Below the pieces are notes generated by a model. That model ran no database searches. It was not told the origin of the DNA and saw nothing but the letters and a program-made list of their open reading frames with translations. Of a stretch of DNA of 64,000 nt, positions 13,101 through 21,304 are shown piece after piece; within the stretch, counting starts at the first letter, position 1, and every line of letters starts with the position of its first letter. The DNA is from Ochotona curzoniae (Eukaryota > Chordata > Mammalia > Lagomorpha > Ochotonidae): contig NW_024467101.1 of NCBI RefSeq assembly GCF_017591425.1, forward strand, positions 12,350,918 to 12,414,917, in the 5' to 3' direction. Position numbers and translations under genes: made by a program.

Positions 13101-16100
13101 GAGGACCCATCTGGGCCTTGGGGGCCACCCCCTGCATATCCGCCTTTCTTTCTGTGGGCTCCCTTAGCACGGTATGACCTTGCAAAAGGACCACACCAGG
13201 CATCTGGCCTGGAGGTTAAGGCTCCCATGTCTACCTTGCCAAGGACTTACTCAGCCTGACCCTGCTTAGCTTCCAAGATGAGAATCAGAGGCCTTCTGGG
13301 TGCAATGGCCATAAGCAGGATGTTTTAGTCCCAGCCCACGATTCCTCCTTCCTGCCAATAGATGCCCTCACAGATGGAGGATTGAGTAGCCAAGACTTTG
13401 ACAGCACACAGGAGACCTGAGGGAGTTCTTAGCTGTGCTTTGGCCTGACTGTGGCCCTTGTGGACATCTGGGAAGCTCCACTGCCATTAATAATATAAAC
13501 TATGAGAGGAAGCCCCCAGGCTTGGTAACAGCCTCCCAGTAAGCACCACAAAGCCAAGGGCAATGTGCTTGAAGCACTTCTAACGGTGGCTTTCCTGGAT
13601 CTCACCTCCCAGCAGGGTTTACAGACTCTGGCCTCAGACAGTGGAGGCTGTGGGGAGATTCCTGCCTCCACACTGGCCCCGTGGAGCCGGAGCTCCTTAG
13701 AGCCGGCTCCACGATGACCCCTTATGGAGCATACCCAAGCGGGGGGGCCTCGTTAACCAACACAGGACAGAGACTGCACGGTTAGCTGCTTGTTCTAAAA
13801 CACCAGAGTTCTGGAGCCCTTGAAACCCAATAGAGAGCTTCCATTCACTGATTCACTCCCCCAGCCAGCCAGGAGTCAGGAGCTTCTTCCAGACCTCCCA
13901 CCTGGGTGTAGGGCCCCAAGGACTTGGACCAGCTTCTCAAGCAGGGAGCTGGGACATGAACCTATGCTCATGTAGGATGCCAAGAAGCCTGACCTATGTG
14001 ACAACGCCAGCCCCTCAACTGTACTCATAAGCATCTCTGGTTCGGCTGCCCTAGCCCCGGTGTTCAACAAGTGTGTTCTCCACACACACAGGCTTCCACT
14101 TTGCTCAGAAAGATGTGCATGAGGAACCTGGTGCGGAAGTACTGCCATGGTGTCACAGCAGAGTGGAGAGCGATGGTAGGGATGGGGCATCAGGAGGGCA
14201 GTGCATGGGGGTGTGGGTACCTCAGCCAGATCTTCAGTGTCACGAGTTCTTGTCCGCCCTGTTGACCACAGACACTGGTCCCAGGCGGGTCTTGCAGCTG
14301 AGGATGAAGGTACAGACCCTGAGGAGGGTTGCCTGGTTGTTGCTATGGTTACCGTCTATGCTGTTACCATGGGTACCCACTCCAAATGGCCCCTGCTCCA
14401 CCAAGAGAGCAGGACCCCTTCTGCCACAGGTTTCTATAAATGACAACACGGTTGGGGTTTCAGGCCTGGAATGTGTAGCATGAACGTGGGCAGCCCAGCC
14501 ACGTGTCACATTAAAGTTACACAAGTAGGCAGCAGGCTGTATTTGGCCAACAATGCAAGCAAAGGTGCCAACCCCAGCAGCTACCAGGGGCATGCCCAGG
14601 GTACCATGGCCCAAACCAAGAATTTGCTGTGACTCCCCTGCAGGAGCACACAGCTCCTGTAACACCCATGATGTGTGTGGGACACTGCCGGTAGACCTGC
14701 AGCTCCCCAGCCCAGAGAGGGTGTCAGAGAAGCAGTAAAACTGCCTCCTGGGATCCCGCATCCTCTGCCATAGTACCTGGGTGTTAGTCCTGTGTCCGTC
14801 AGTGACTCCAGTTTCCTGTTCTTGCAGGCCAGGAGGGAGGCGAGTAGTGATGGCTCACGTACTAGAGGCACTGCCTCTCACACAAGACAACTGGCTGGAG
14901 CTCCTGGCTCCCAGCTTTGGCCCGTTGCAGCCTTGGTGGTTGTAGACACTGGGGGGAGTGGGCAGTGGTTGGGGCTGGGGCAGAGATCCCTCTCTCAAAT
15001 AATGATGAAAATGAAGAGATTTAGATCTTGCTATCGTTAAGCATCACACCAAGCGAAGTTTCTGGCTGCTTTCATCTGGCTGTTGTAGCCATTTGGCAGG
15101 TGTTGGGGCGGTGTGAGAACTAGTAGTCAGGAGGCCTTTCAAATACATGTTAAAGTTTCTCCCGGGAGGCTCCTGGGCCACCATCCTTCTGTCTCCTAGA
15201 TGCAGCAGAAGGTGATCACCAGTGAGATATTCAGGGGCAAGAAAGAAGGCTATGCAGAAAGCTTGAGTCAGCCTTTCGCCGACAGCCGGATAGGTAAATG
15301 CTTCCCCAGCCTACAGATGGCTGCTCACTTTCCCAAATCTACCTTTGGGGGTATTGATTCCTGGTTCCCGGGCTGTTCTCAGCACATGTGGGGACCCCAC
15401 AAGAGCCAGCAGCCAGCTGCGGCTTTTCTGCAGGGCCGGGCTCCAGCCCTGACTTGGGCTGGTCTGGTTCCCCCCCACCTTAGATGAAGGAGACATTAAC
15501 CCCAAGGTGCTTCAGCAAATTAGCAACGAGAACATCCAGGTATGGCAGCGTGCATCCCCTGCCTCAACCAGTACTCCCCGCTGCACTGTGAGAACAGGGG
15601 GGGTGTGTGTGCTGTGACACAGCGACGAGCTGGGGGACCAGAGCTCCGATGCTCAGGGCAAGGTGCCAAGTATTGCCCACCACATACCTGCTGCTGCTCT
15701 TATTAGTCTTCTTCCCTCACCCTAGAAATTAAGGTACAATTCTAAAAAACACCCTGCATCCCATCACAGGATGTCCCCGATTAGGGAGAGGTGCCAGGGG
15801 CTGACCAAGAGGCAGTGCCCATGACCTTCTCCGTGTGCTCCACAGGTCACTGTCCCCTTGGACCTGGGTTACAGTCCCTGCTAGGCAGTTCTCATGCCTG
15901 CCGGCCTCTTGGGACAGACCCCTGAGGCAGGGCAGCATGGTTCAGGCTTCCTCTGCAGCCAGAGCTGGGTGCAGAAACAGTTTGTGCGTCTCTGATCACC
16001 CGGGGGCTCCACTGCCCCCATGGTGATGGTGACCTCCTTGCAGTACGGTATCCCAGTCATTAAATATGACAGGAAAGGCTTCAAGGCGCGCCAGCGGCAG

Positions 16101-18093
16101 CTCCTCCTGACTCAGAGGACGGCTTACGTGGTGGAACTCGCCAAAATCAAGCAGAAAATCCATTACTCAGCACTCAAAGGTACTCAGCAGGTGGTGAAGA
16201 AGCCTCCAGTGGTGGACATTAAGCACAGGGGGCAGGCCTCTGTGCTCACGGCTGCCCTTCTCCTAGCACAAGTATCAAGGCTGGCACCTGCTTCCCTCTG
16301 GCATCCAAGAGGGACAATAACAGCCTTGCACAATGGCCTGGGTAGCATTTTACTCAGCATGCACACACTCACGTGGGCGAATTTCAGGAAGGAGGTGGTG
16401 GGAAGAGGCCTTTATTTCCCTGGGCCCAGCTGTTCCCTTCCTGGTCCCTAACTCCGGATCTGCCTTCAGGCATCTCCACCAGCAACCTGAGTGACGGAAT
16501 CTTAGTTATCCACGTCTTGCCTGAGGACAGCAGGCACAAGGTAGATGGCGGCCACCACACAATGCTCTGATGGGGAATAGGGAAGGTCAGACAGTGCCAT
16601 GATGTGAGGGTGGCCATTGTGAAACCTCCACCTTTGGGTGTTCTCCCTTGGAGCTTTAGGCACTGACCTGCTGCGTGGTCTTCTCCTGCCTGCTGCAGGG
16701 CGATGTCATCCTGCAGTGCGAGCACGTGTTCGAGGCCGTCACTAAGCTCGTCATGCTGGTTAAGAATGAGAACCTTGTCAACATCGTCCAAGGAAGGTGG
16801 GCGATTCCAGCCTCAGCTGGGAAAGCCGTTCTGACATAGGGCAACACAGGGCAATGTGGGGGTTGCAAACTGTAATTTTGTCTTTCCACCCACATCTACA
16901 GGCAGACCCTGCTGGCTCCCAGCATGGGGTGGAGAGGGCAGACACTCCAGACTCCTGTCCCTAGGCCAGGGCAGGGTGCGGCCATGCCTTGGTTCTGGGT
17001 ACTGGTGGAACAGCAGTTTGAGCCCACAGGACTGCCACGTGGGGTCTGTTTATTGATCTGAAAAAGCGCTACAATTTCTCAAGGGTATAAAAACAAGCAA
17101 AAAACTGGCCCACAGAATTGAATAGTGTTACTGAATTTTCTCAGTAACTCTGAGGCAACTGCCACCTTTTCAGTGTTACATGGGCGGCAGGTGAAGCGCA
17201 AGGACACCAAGCCGCAGAGCTGAGGGGCCCGCGGGGATTCTCCCGCACAGCCCACCGGAGCTGGCTGCTCCGAGGCAGGACTGGGGCTTCTTCCTCCTCG
17301 CTTCTGCTGTTCCAGCCTGCCCAGTAATTCCTGCCAAGCAAGCGGGAGGCTGCCTTTACGGCCTGATGTAAGAATGTGGAGTTGTTTCTGCCTTGCTGGG
17401 GGAACACTTAATCCACTGTGAATTCAGCAGGAAGAGGCATGGGCGGCTGGCCCTGAGAACACCTGCATGTGCCATCCTGGTTTTAGAGGAACTGCCATTA
17501 GTTACATGGCTAATGGAAATAGGCTTCCCCCCCACCAACTGCTCAACTCTGCAATACAGAAAGAATTCAAATATGAAACTAGTGAGGAGTATGCCAGTAA
17601 CAGGTCGCTCTGTCTTTCAAGTTTACAGTTTTATATCAGTCCTGGAAAAGAAGGCACAATAGTTTTCGACACGGGACCAGAAGAACAAATCTATAAAGAT
17701 AAAAACGGACAGTTAACAGTGGTGAGTGGCTGGGCTTGGGGAGAGGTAGGCAGCGCACAGCACTAGAGGAACCAGGGGTGCAGTCTAGGCATGCCAGTGC
17801 TGCATGGCCACTGGACGCGTGAGCCAGGGCAGTCTTCCCCTCACACCGTGTCCCTCAGCAGTGCATGCCACATGTGCTCAGGGAACCCACTGGCATCTAA
17901 TGCCAAGGAGACTGCTGAGTTCCTCAGCACCTCCCAAGTCCCTGCCTTGCCTCAGGGTACTGCGGCCAGTTCCTCACAGCCTGTGCGTGCCCACTGTGCT
18001 GACGCAGAGATGGCAGGACTAGGTGTGGCGGCTCAGCAGGTCTCCAACACTGTGGTGCCTCTCCCCTAGGTGTCGGTGCGGAGCAAGTCCTGA
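1104..18093 (+). CDS. MYO1H: MYO1H, unconventional myosin-Ih, 3' part (16 coding exons)
   Basis: Class I myosin heavy chain: an actin-activated ATPase motor whose basic tail binds membrane lipids. The window carries the C-terminal 490 codons; the human protein is about 1030 residues, so the ATP-binding half lies upstream. Joined exons: 1104-1184, 1780-1885, 3722-3839, 8778-8891, 9821-9897, 11421-11489, 12321-12405, 12939-13098, 14092-14175, 15200-15293, 15484-15539, 16044-16179, 16470-16540, 16699-16796, 17622-17721, 18070-18093. All junctions are GT-AG and all phases agree. Visible are the motor signature SYIRCIKPN, the SH-helix/converter stretch [19 protein letters not shown], the motor end [12 protein letters not shown], three IQ-like motifs (joined residues about 167-220) and a TH1 tail ending VSVRSKS. 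The choice of MYO1H over MYO1C rests on the tail sequence and on KCTD10 and UBE3B lying next door. No frameshift or stop, so it appears functional. Confidence 0.95.
1325..1430 (+). repeat. Possible ancient mammalian interspersed repeat
   Basis: Ends with ACAGGCCAGGCACTGTGCAG, resembling the widespread 'tgtgccaggcactgtgc' old-repeat box. Family not assignable by eye. Confidence 0.3.
1780..1885 (+). CDS. MYO1H: MYO1H exon, motor signature
   Basis: Encodes [18 protein letters not shown] followed by [17 protein letters not shown], the highly conserved myosin stretch just before the SH2/SH1 helices. Acceptor CTGGGCAG, donor GTGAGT; ends one base into a serine codon. Confidence 0.95.
2004..2330 (-). 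repeat. C-SINE, old antisense copy
   Basis: T-run, TTATTTGAAAGG, CAAATGCCTGCGACAGC, TTAGCAGGAAGCTGGAATC and a terminal CCAAATGCCTGTCCCC. Confidence 0.75.
2376..2530 (+). repeat. C-SINE 5' half
   Basis: CATTGTGGAGTAGCAAGTTAAG through TTTGAGTCCCAGTTGCTCT and GGGAAAGCAGTAGAGGATGG; 3' part missing. Confidence 0.65.
2986..3249 (+). repeat. C-SINE, diverged
   Basis: GTTGGGTAGAGTGGTTAAG head, TTCAAGTCTCAGTTACTCTG, TGGGAGACCCGGATGGAGC. It runs directly into the antisense copy at 3250. Confidence 0.65.
3250..3562 (-). repeat. C-SINE, antisense, near full length
   Basis: TTATTTTTATTGAAAAGGCAG, CATCTGCTGGTTCATTCCCC, GCTTTCCCAGGCCACAAGC, CCCATATGGGATGC and a decayed GCC head. It lies 160 bp upstream of a MYO1H exon. 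Confidence 0.85.
3722..3839 (+). CDS. MYO1H: MYO1H exon, SH helices and converter
   Basis: Encodes [20 protein letters not shown] then [20 protein letters not shown], the force-transmitting helices and start of the converter. Acceptor CCCGAAG, donor GTAAAG. Oppositely oriented SINEs lie on either side, 160 bp upstream and about 100 bp downstream. Confidence 0.95.
3937..4262 (+). repeat. C-SINE, near full length
   Basis: Head GGCCGGCATTGTGGTTCGGC, then TAAAGCCGCTGCCTGCAGTG, tail CTGCCTTTCAAATAAATAC. It lies about 100 bp after a MYO1H exon, opposite in orientation to the copy at 3250. Confidence 0.85.
4273..4290. repeat. (TG)n microsatellite
   Basis: Short uninterrupted TG run at the end of the preceding SINE tail region. 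Confidence 0.85.
4290..4372. repeat. A/T-rich repeat, family X, copy A
   Basis: TTTTGAAATCTATGCACAG, TATTTTCCATGAACTTTTTG and AACACCTCATG. Related to the pieces at 58.7 and 59.5 kb. Confidence 0.5.
4616..5278 (+). repeat. Middle C-SINE of the nest (4616-4680 and 5015-5278)
   Basis: Head GGGCCTGGTGCGGTGGC, broken after GGATCCCATATGGG, resuming at ATTCAAATACTGGCAGCC and ending TTTCAAATAAAATAAATC plus A-run. Flanked by a 15-base target duplication at 4601-4615 and 5272-5286 with two mismatches. Confidence 0.85.
4681..5014 (-). repeat. Inner antisense C-SINE of the nest
   Basis: Complete antisense copy, from AAAGGTTTATTTTATTTTTA to CACTAGGCCACCGTACGGCC, inserted in the middle element. Confidence 0.88.
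5906..6200 (+). repeat. C-SINE, diverged
   Basis: GGGGGCAGCACTGTGACATGG head, GGGAGACACGGATGGAAGC, tail TCTGCCTTTCAAATATG; the box B segment is scrambled. Confidence 0.6.
6203..6532 (-). repeat. C-SINE, antisense, near full length
   Basis: GATTTATTTTATTGGAAAGG, GGTTCACCAGCTCCC, GCTTTCCCAGGCCACAGC, and a head ending CATTGCACAGTCAGTCCC. Confidence 0.85.
6856..6880. repeat. (CA)n microsatellite
   Basis: About twelve CA units in MYO1H intron sequence. Confidence 0.9.
6935..7075 (+). repeat. Possible ancient mammalian interspersed repeat
   Basis: GGGCCGGTGCTGGGGTGACAGC followed by GAGCAAGACAGAATCCCC resembles the old 'gtgctggggatacagcagtgaacaagacagac' repeat box. Family not assigned. Confidence 0.35.
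7215..7230 (+). repeat. G16 homopolymer
   Basis: Sixteen consecutive G, followed by short GGGG and GG groups; a potential quadruplex former and a likely sequencing-error site. Confidence 0.9.
7500..7790 (+). repeat. C-SINE
   Basis: AACTGGCATCCCACTTGG, GTTCAAGTCCTGGCTGCTCC, CAGCTCCCTGCTTGTGGCC and tail TAAATCTGCCTTTTAAAG. The extreme 5' head is missing. Confidence 0.75.
7848..8088 (-). repeat. C-SINE, antisense, diverged
   Basis: GTCTTCCACCTACTGGTTCG, GCTTTCCCAGGCACATTAGC, AGGGAGCTGGATTGG and a head ending TGCCACACAGGCC. Confidence 0.7.
8778..8891 (+). CDS. MYO1H: MYO1H exon, converter region
   Basis: Encodes [19 protein letters not shown] followed by [19 protein letters not shown]. Acceptor ATGCCAG, donor GTAAGC; the arginine codon is shared with the next exon. 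Confidence 0.95.
9821..9897 (+). CDS. MYO1H: MYO1H exon, end of motor
   Basis: Encodes [18 protein letters not shown] then EFSKHQL, the last motor strand and the start of the lever arm. Acceptor CCACTTCTAG with a T-rich tract, donor GTATGG. Confidence 0.95.
10440..10560 (-). repeat. MIR-like element
   Basis: ATGGGGAAATTGAGGCCCAG followed by CTGTAAGCAGCTGGGCC matches the antisense MIR core. Confidence 0.5.
10650..10929 (-). repeat. C-SINE, antisense, diverged
   Basis: GAGAGACAGAGGCCTTCC, CATCAGCTGGTATACTTCC, AGCAGGGAGCTAATTTGCG, then CCCACTGTGCCACAAAGCCC. Confidence 0.7.
11421..11489 (+). CDS. MYO1H: MYO1H exon, first IQ motif
   Basis: Encodes [31 protein letters not shown] fits the IQxxx(R/K)GxxxR light-chain or calmodulin-binding consensus. 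Acceptor TTCTTCTAAG, donor GTAAGA. Confidence 0.93.
11664..11878 (-). repeat. C-SINE, antisense, 5'-truncated
   Basis: ACATATTTATTTGAAAACC, TTTCCCATCTGCTAGTTC, AGCTAGGAGCTTTTTCTGC, AGCAGGAAGCAGGATC. Confidence 0.65.
12321..12405 (+). CDS. MYO1H: MYO1H exon, second IQ-like motif
   Basis: Encodes [20 protein letters not shown] and [19 protein letters not shown] fits the IQ spacing but has glutamate in place of the glutamine. Acceptor CTCTTTCAG, donor GTGAGT. Confidence 0.93.
12406..12938 (+). other. MYO1H intron, no recognised element
   Basis: 533 bases between two exons without a repeat or reading frame I can support. Confidence 0.6.
12939..13098 (+). CDS. MYO1H: MYO1H exon, third IQ-like motif and TH1 start
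   Basis: Encodes [36 protein letters not shown] and [28 protein letters not shown], built across the junction with the previous exon, keeps the IQ spacing without I and Q. The acceptor is CTCTGCAG at 12931-12938; the donor is GTGAGG. Confidence 0.93.
13099..13820 (+). other. MYO1H intron, unique sequence
   Basis: No SINE, L1 or MIR recognised in this part of the intron. Confidence 0.5.
13828..14015 (-). repeat. C-SINE, antisense, partial
   Basis: GAGCTTCCATTCACTGATTC, CAGGAGCTTCTTCCAGACC, AAGCAGGGAGCTGGGACATG and terminal GACAACGCCAGCCCC. Confidence 0.7.
14092..14175 (+). CDS. MYO1H: MYO1H exon, TH1 linker
   Basis: 28 codons encoding [20 protein letters not shown] and VTAEWRAM. The acceptor AG directly follows a short CA run (CACACACACAG), with pyrimidines only further upstream, so it is an unusual but in-phase acceptor. 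Donor GTAGGG. Confidence 0.9.
15200..15293 (+). CDS. MYO1H: MYO1H exon, TH1 tail
   Basis: Encodes [20 protein letters not shown] and [11 protein letters not shown], start of the lipid-binding TH1 tail. Acceptor TGTCTCCTAG, donor GTAAAT. Confidence 0.93.
15484..15539 (+). CDS. MYO1H: MYO1H exon, TH1 tail
   Basis: Short exon encoding [19 protein letters not shown]. Acceptor CCCACCTTAG, donor GTATGG; phases match both neighbours. Confidence 0.92.
16044..16179 (+). CDS. MYO1H: MYO1H exon, TH1 tail
   Basis: Encodes [39 protein letters not shown] and HYSALKG. The basic [14 protein letters not shown] stretch is the typical class I myosin pleckstrin-like lipid-binding core. Acceptor TCCTTGCAG, donor GTACTC. 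Confidence 0.95.
16470..16540 (+). CDS. MYO1H: MYO1H exon, TH1 tail
   Basis: Encodes [19 protein letters not shown] and SRHK, a conserved beta-strand part of the TH1 domain. Acceptor TGCCTTCAG, donor GTAGAT. Confidence 0.93.
16699..16796 (+). CDS. MYO1H: MYO1H exon, TH1 tail
   Basis: Encodes [19 protein letters not shown] and [13 protein letters not shown]. Acceptor CTGCTGCAG, donor GTGGGC. Confidence 0.93.
17622..17721 (+). CDS. MYO1H: MYO1H penultimate coding exon
   Basis: Encodes [19 protein letters not shown] and [15 protein letters not shown]. Acceptor GTCTTTCAAG, donor GTGAGT. Confidence 0.93.
18070..18093 (+). CDS. MYO1H: MYO1H last coding exon and stop
   Basis: Acceptor TCCCCTAG followed by VSVRSKS and TGA at 18091-18093. 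The short basic C terminus agrees with myosin-I tails. Confidence 0.9.
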   Translation: MSVRSKS

Positions 18094-18678
18094 TCAAGCA
18101 AGCGTGGCATCTGCCCCCAGCCATTGCCATTTTGGCTCCGCTGGAGGAAGGTGCCAGGACAGTGGGACTTGGATCCAGTCAGCTGTGTCTCCAAGGAAAC
18201 TTACTGGAGGAGAAGGATGGCAGCTGAGGCGGCAGGGTGGTGTCTCAAGCGCAGCCCTGGGCCGGCCTCTCTGGCTCTGCCTCCAATCTGCTGCCAGAAG
18301 CTGGTCCTATCGGTCGTGGGGGTGGACGGCCTTACCATGGAGTGTGAGTGATGGATCCTCTGCCTGCGTCAGGCTGCCCCAGGCACTGCTGTGACACATC
18401 ACGTGGGGAAGCAAGCGAGCTCTTACAAAGTTCCAAAGGTTGGACTGAAGATTCTCCTAAGACACTCAGCAGGTGAATGGAGTCCATAAGGGTAAGAGCA
18501 GCAGCTCACCTGGTGTCGGTGCACGGCTGGAAGGCCTCAGGTCTGCTCTCCACCCCGTGCCACTCGAGCAGCTGCCACCAAGTGCAGGCCACCCCCGCAT
18601 CACACTCTAGGGGCTTGACCCCACTGGGCATTTCCGAAAAGACCCCGAGGACAGACCTCAATGGAAGCAAGACATACC

Positions 18679-18684
18679 TTTATT
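18679..18684 (-). terminator. KCTD10 poly(A) signal
   Basis: AATAAA on the minus strand (TTTATT on plus). The following minus-strand sequence is T- and GT-rich (TGTCTTGCTTCC, GTCTGTCC), as expected for a downstream element. Cleavage would fall near 18660. Confidence 0.65.
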
Positions 18685-18941
18685 TTACATATTCCACAAA
18701 TGCTTACACGACAGACAGGGACAGCTGCCAAGACCTGGGATGTCTTGTCATAGTGCAGAGACAAGGGAAATGACACTACCGCGCATGACAGGGATGCTAG
18801 GGGGAGACAGCACACACTGCAACACACTGGACTGCGCAGCCCAAGCTCAGCCAGAGTTATGCAAAACAAACTCAACTCGTTGATAGCATACCAAAGTCTG
18901 TTTTTGTTTTTTTCTTCTTAAACTAGAAGCTAGTACAATGC

Positions 18942-18947
18942 AATAAA
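18942..18947 (+). terminator. Candidate MYO1H poly(A) signal
   Basis: AATAAA in the context GCAATAAAGGC, followed by T- and GT-rich sequence (GTGTTTTACTTGG). It is the nearest canonical signal after the MYO1H stop. Confidence 0.45.
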
Positions 18948-21079
18948 GGCTTACTCTTTATCCACTCTTAGGCCCGTGTTTTACTTGGACCATTCTTAAC
19001 TGTTCATATTTAACTTCTGCTTTCATGCTGGCATGAGGAAAAGCAGATCCTTTTACGGTATGCTGGGCAACAGTGTGGCTCCAGGCCAGCAGCAGCTTTG
19101 CAGCATCACTCACTGGAATGTTTCACAACCCTGTCGACATCCTAGGGAGGCAGGACTCACAACACCGGGGCAGAACCGGAGCAGAGAAGGTTCAGCGAGC
19201 TGCCTCAAGTGACAAGTCCCAGGGAGGGAAAGGCAAGCAAGGCTGATTGTCCACAAACGTCATCTTGACACAAACGTTTAAGAAACAATGTCTACAATGG
19301 CTTTTCCTTTCTTACAGAAAACAGAATGGAAAGTCATTTTGATTTTCTACAAAAATTCAACCCTCATGGCAGGGTTGGTCTTCAGAACTCAAAGAGTAGA
19401 AAATATTTACGAAACGTTATTTTGTAAGCCCCCCCTTTCCTTAACAAAATCCAAATGGCCTGGTATAAAAGTTTCCCCCAGGACAGGTTAAAAAGCATCT
19501 ACCCCAAGTGTGATTGCTAGGGCAGCATGAGCACAGGCTATGCTGCGGCATACAAAATAGAGGCATACTCCTGTCACTGGGAGGCCAGTACCAAACTGTC
19601 TTAAGCTGTGAAAAACGCTTCAAATATAAACTCAGGTTGGGGAATACTGTGTGTAAAGGCTGCCCCGCCAATACCTTTGGTATATAAAATAGTAAGAGTC
19701 CCTTGAGAAGCAAACACCCATTCGCCACCTGGAACACACTTCCATAGCCTTCTAACTGCACTACCTCATCTACTCTCAACCACTCACACCAGTCACAGCG
19801 CATTTCCGCCCCCCCGCCGGCCCAGTGGCGCAGAGGGAGGGAGGTAACTGCCAACATCTGCCTGACATGACGCCAGCGAGCACACATCCCCCCACGGTCA
19901 TACACATCCCCTCAACAGACACAAACGTGGACATGACCCAGACCCAAGGGCACCTGCACAACCTCTCAGCCTACTCCCTGACAGTCACTCTTCTGCAAGG
20001 ACTGCCCAAGGGCCAGCAGCATGCATAGCACCTGGCCAGCTCCCTTGGGGCAGGCACTGTGAGCCGTCAATCACTGGGAGGCTACATTTCATCTCCAAGC
20101 AAAGGACAGAGCATCCATTCGGGGCTCAGAAAAGGTCAAAGGTATGGAGTGGATTCCTTGGAGCAGCAGTGGGCTTAAAGCCCAGCTGAAGCAGGAAGGC
20201 TACAGGCATGGAGTGGATTCACTGGAGCAGCAATTTGGAGCTCTGCAGGCCACCAGAAACAGGGGGCTGGCTTGGACTGTGAGGGTTGACAGGAAAGTGC
20301 CTGCCAGTAGCCAGGGAGGGAGTTTAGCCCACAGTGTGAGGGAAAGCTCAGCTTCCGGCCACACTAGGCTGGGACTCCCAGAAATCACCAGAGGTCTGGG
20401 CAGCAAAAGGTTTGCCTCTTACACCAAGCTTTGCACTCAAAGCTACACCGCTTATGACAGTGCAGGCTCATGATGCCCCTATGGTCCTGTCTCCACAGCC
20501 CTAAACTCCAGTCACCCCCCACACTGCAGGACAGGTTTATAGCAAAGCAATGCAGACTAGGCTTGGTCCAAACACACAGGAACCAGCAGCCAGGACCCAA
20601 GGGCTGCAGGCAAGACACCTCTGGCATCACCAACTGCAGACCCTCTCAGAACAGTCAAACTAAACCCTTCACTGGGTGGCCCCCAGGAAACTCACAAGAG
20701 GTCATCAACACCATAAAAATAAATACTGCAAACAAGAGTTCTTACACAGCACACTCATTCATCTTCTCTTCCCATGATCACCAAATAGAGCCTGGCTCAG
20801 ATTCTCAGCAAAAGTCGGGACGTTACACACAGGCTGTTCAACAGTAAGGGCGTAGACACCTGGTTAAGACAATCAGGTTGCCTGGTGGTGAAGTATCATC
20901 TGGCTTATTATAAAAGTGGAAAGATACCAAATATCATCTGGCTTGTTACAAAAGTTATCTGCAGACTCCAGGCGTGCTGGAAGCAGGAGCCCCCGGAGCC
21001 TGCCTGTGGGAATCTGCATGGGGCTGGCTGGGAGGGCGGAGGCGAGGAGGGCGCAGGGAGGTCTGGGGTGCTTGTCTGC

Positions 21080-21304
21080 TCACTGGTGGAGGTGGGCCCG
21101 GTCGTCAGGGCGCTTGATGTGGATCCGTCGCACGCGCTCGATCCGTTCCCGCTCCCGCTCCTCATCCTCGTCCAAATGGTGGGAGCGCCCGGCCGCCCCG
21201 CCTGTGGCCTCCAGGAGCGCATTGTCAGGTCCCCGGCCATCCTGGGCCTCGTACAGCAAGATATTCAGGGTCTCCTCATAAATCCGAGCTTCAGGAAACT
21301 CAAC
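21080..21304 (-). CDS. KCTD10: KCTD10 exon 7, C terminus and stop
   Basis: Codons 242-315: [57 protein letters not shown] and [17 protein letters not shown], then TGA at 21082-21080. Acceptor GGGTCACAG. CpG is frequent in this exon. Confidence 0.95.
   Translation of the reverse strand, partial: VEFPEARIYEETLNILLYEAQDGRGPDNALLEATGGAAGRSHHLDEDEERERERIERVRRIHIKRPDDRAHLHQ

Larger units (their letters stand above)
18094..18965 (+). other. MYO1H: Probable MYO1H 3' UTR
   Basis: Follows the MYO1H stop with no repeat and no other reading frame of note. The first canonical plus-strand AATAAA I see is at 18942-18947, with a GT-rich stretch about 25 bases later. If that signal is used, the UTR runs about 870 bases and its last 280 overlap the KCTD10 3' UTR on the other strand. 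A non-canonical earlier signal is possible. Confidence 0.5.
18660..21079 (-). other. KCTD10: KCTD10 3' UTR
   Basis: About 2.4 kb from the KCTD10 stop down to the AATAAA at 18684-18679, with no recognisable interspersed repeat. Absence of SINEs over this length, when flanking introns are packed with them, fits a transcribed and constrained UTR. Confidence 0.7.

Noticed and set aside
14240..14761. 173-codon minus-strand frame in a MYO1H intron
   Set aside because: Composition is G+C-rich intron without start context, splice signals or recognisable domain.
20144..20473. 109-codon plus-strand frame downstream of MYO1H
   Set aside because: It is the antisense of the KCTD10 3' UTR and has no splice or homology support. 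A short local repeat (ATGGAGTGGATTC) accounts for part of it.
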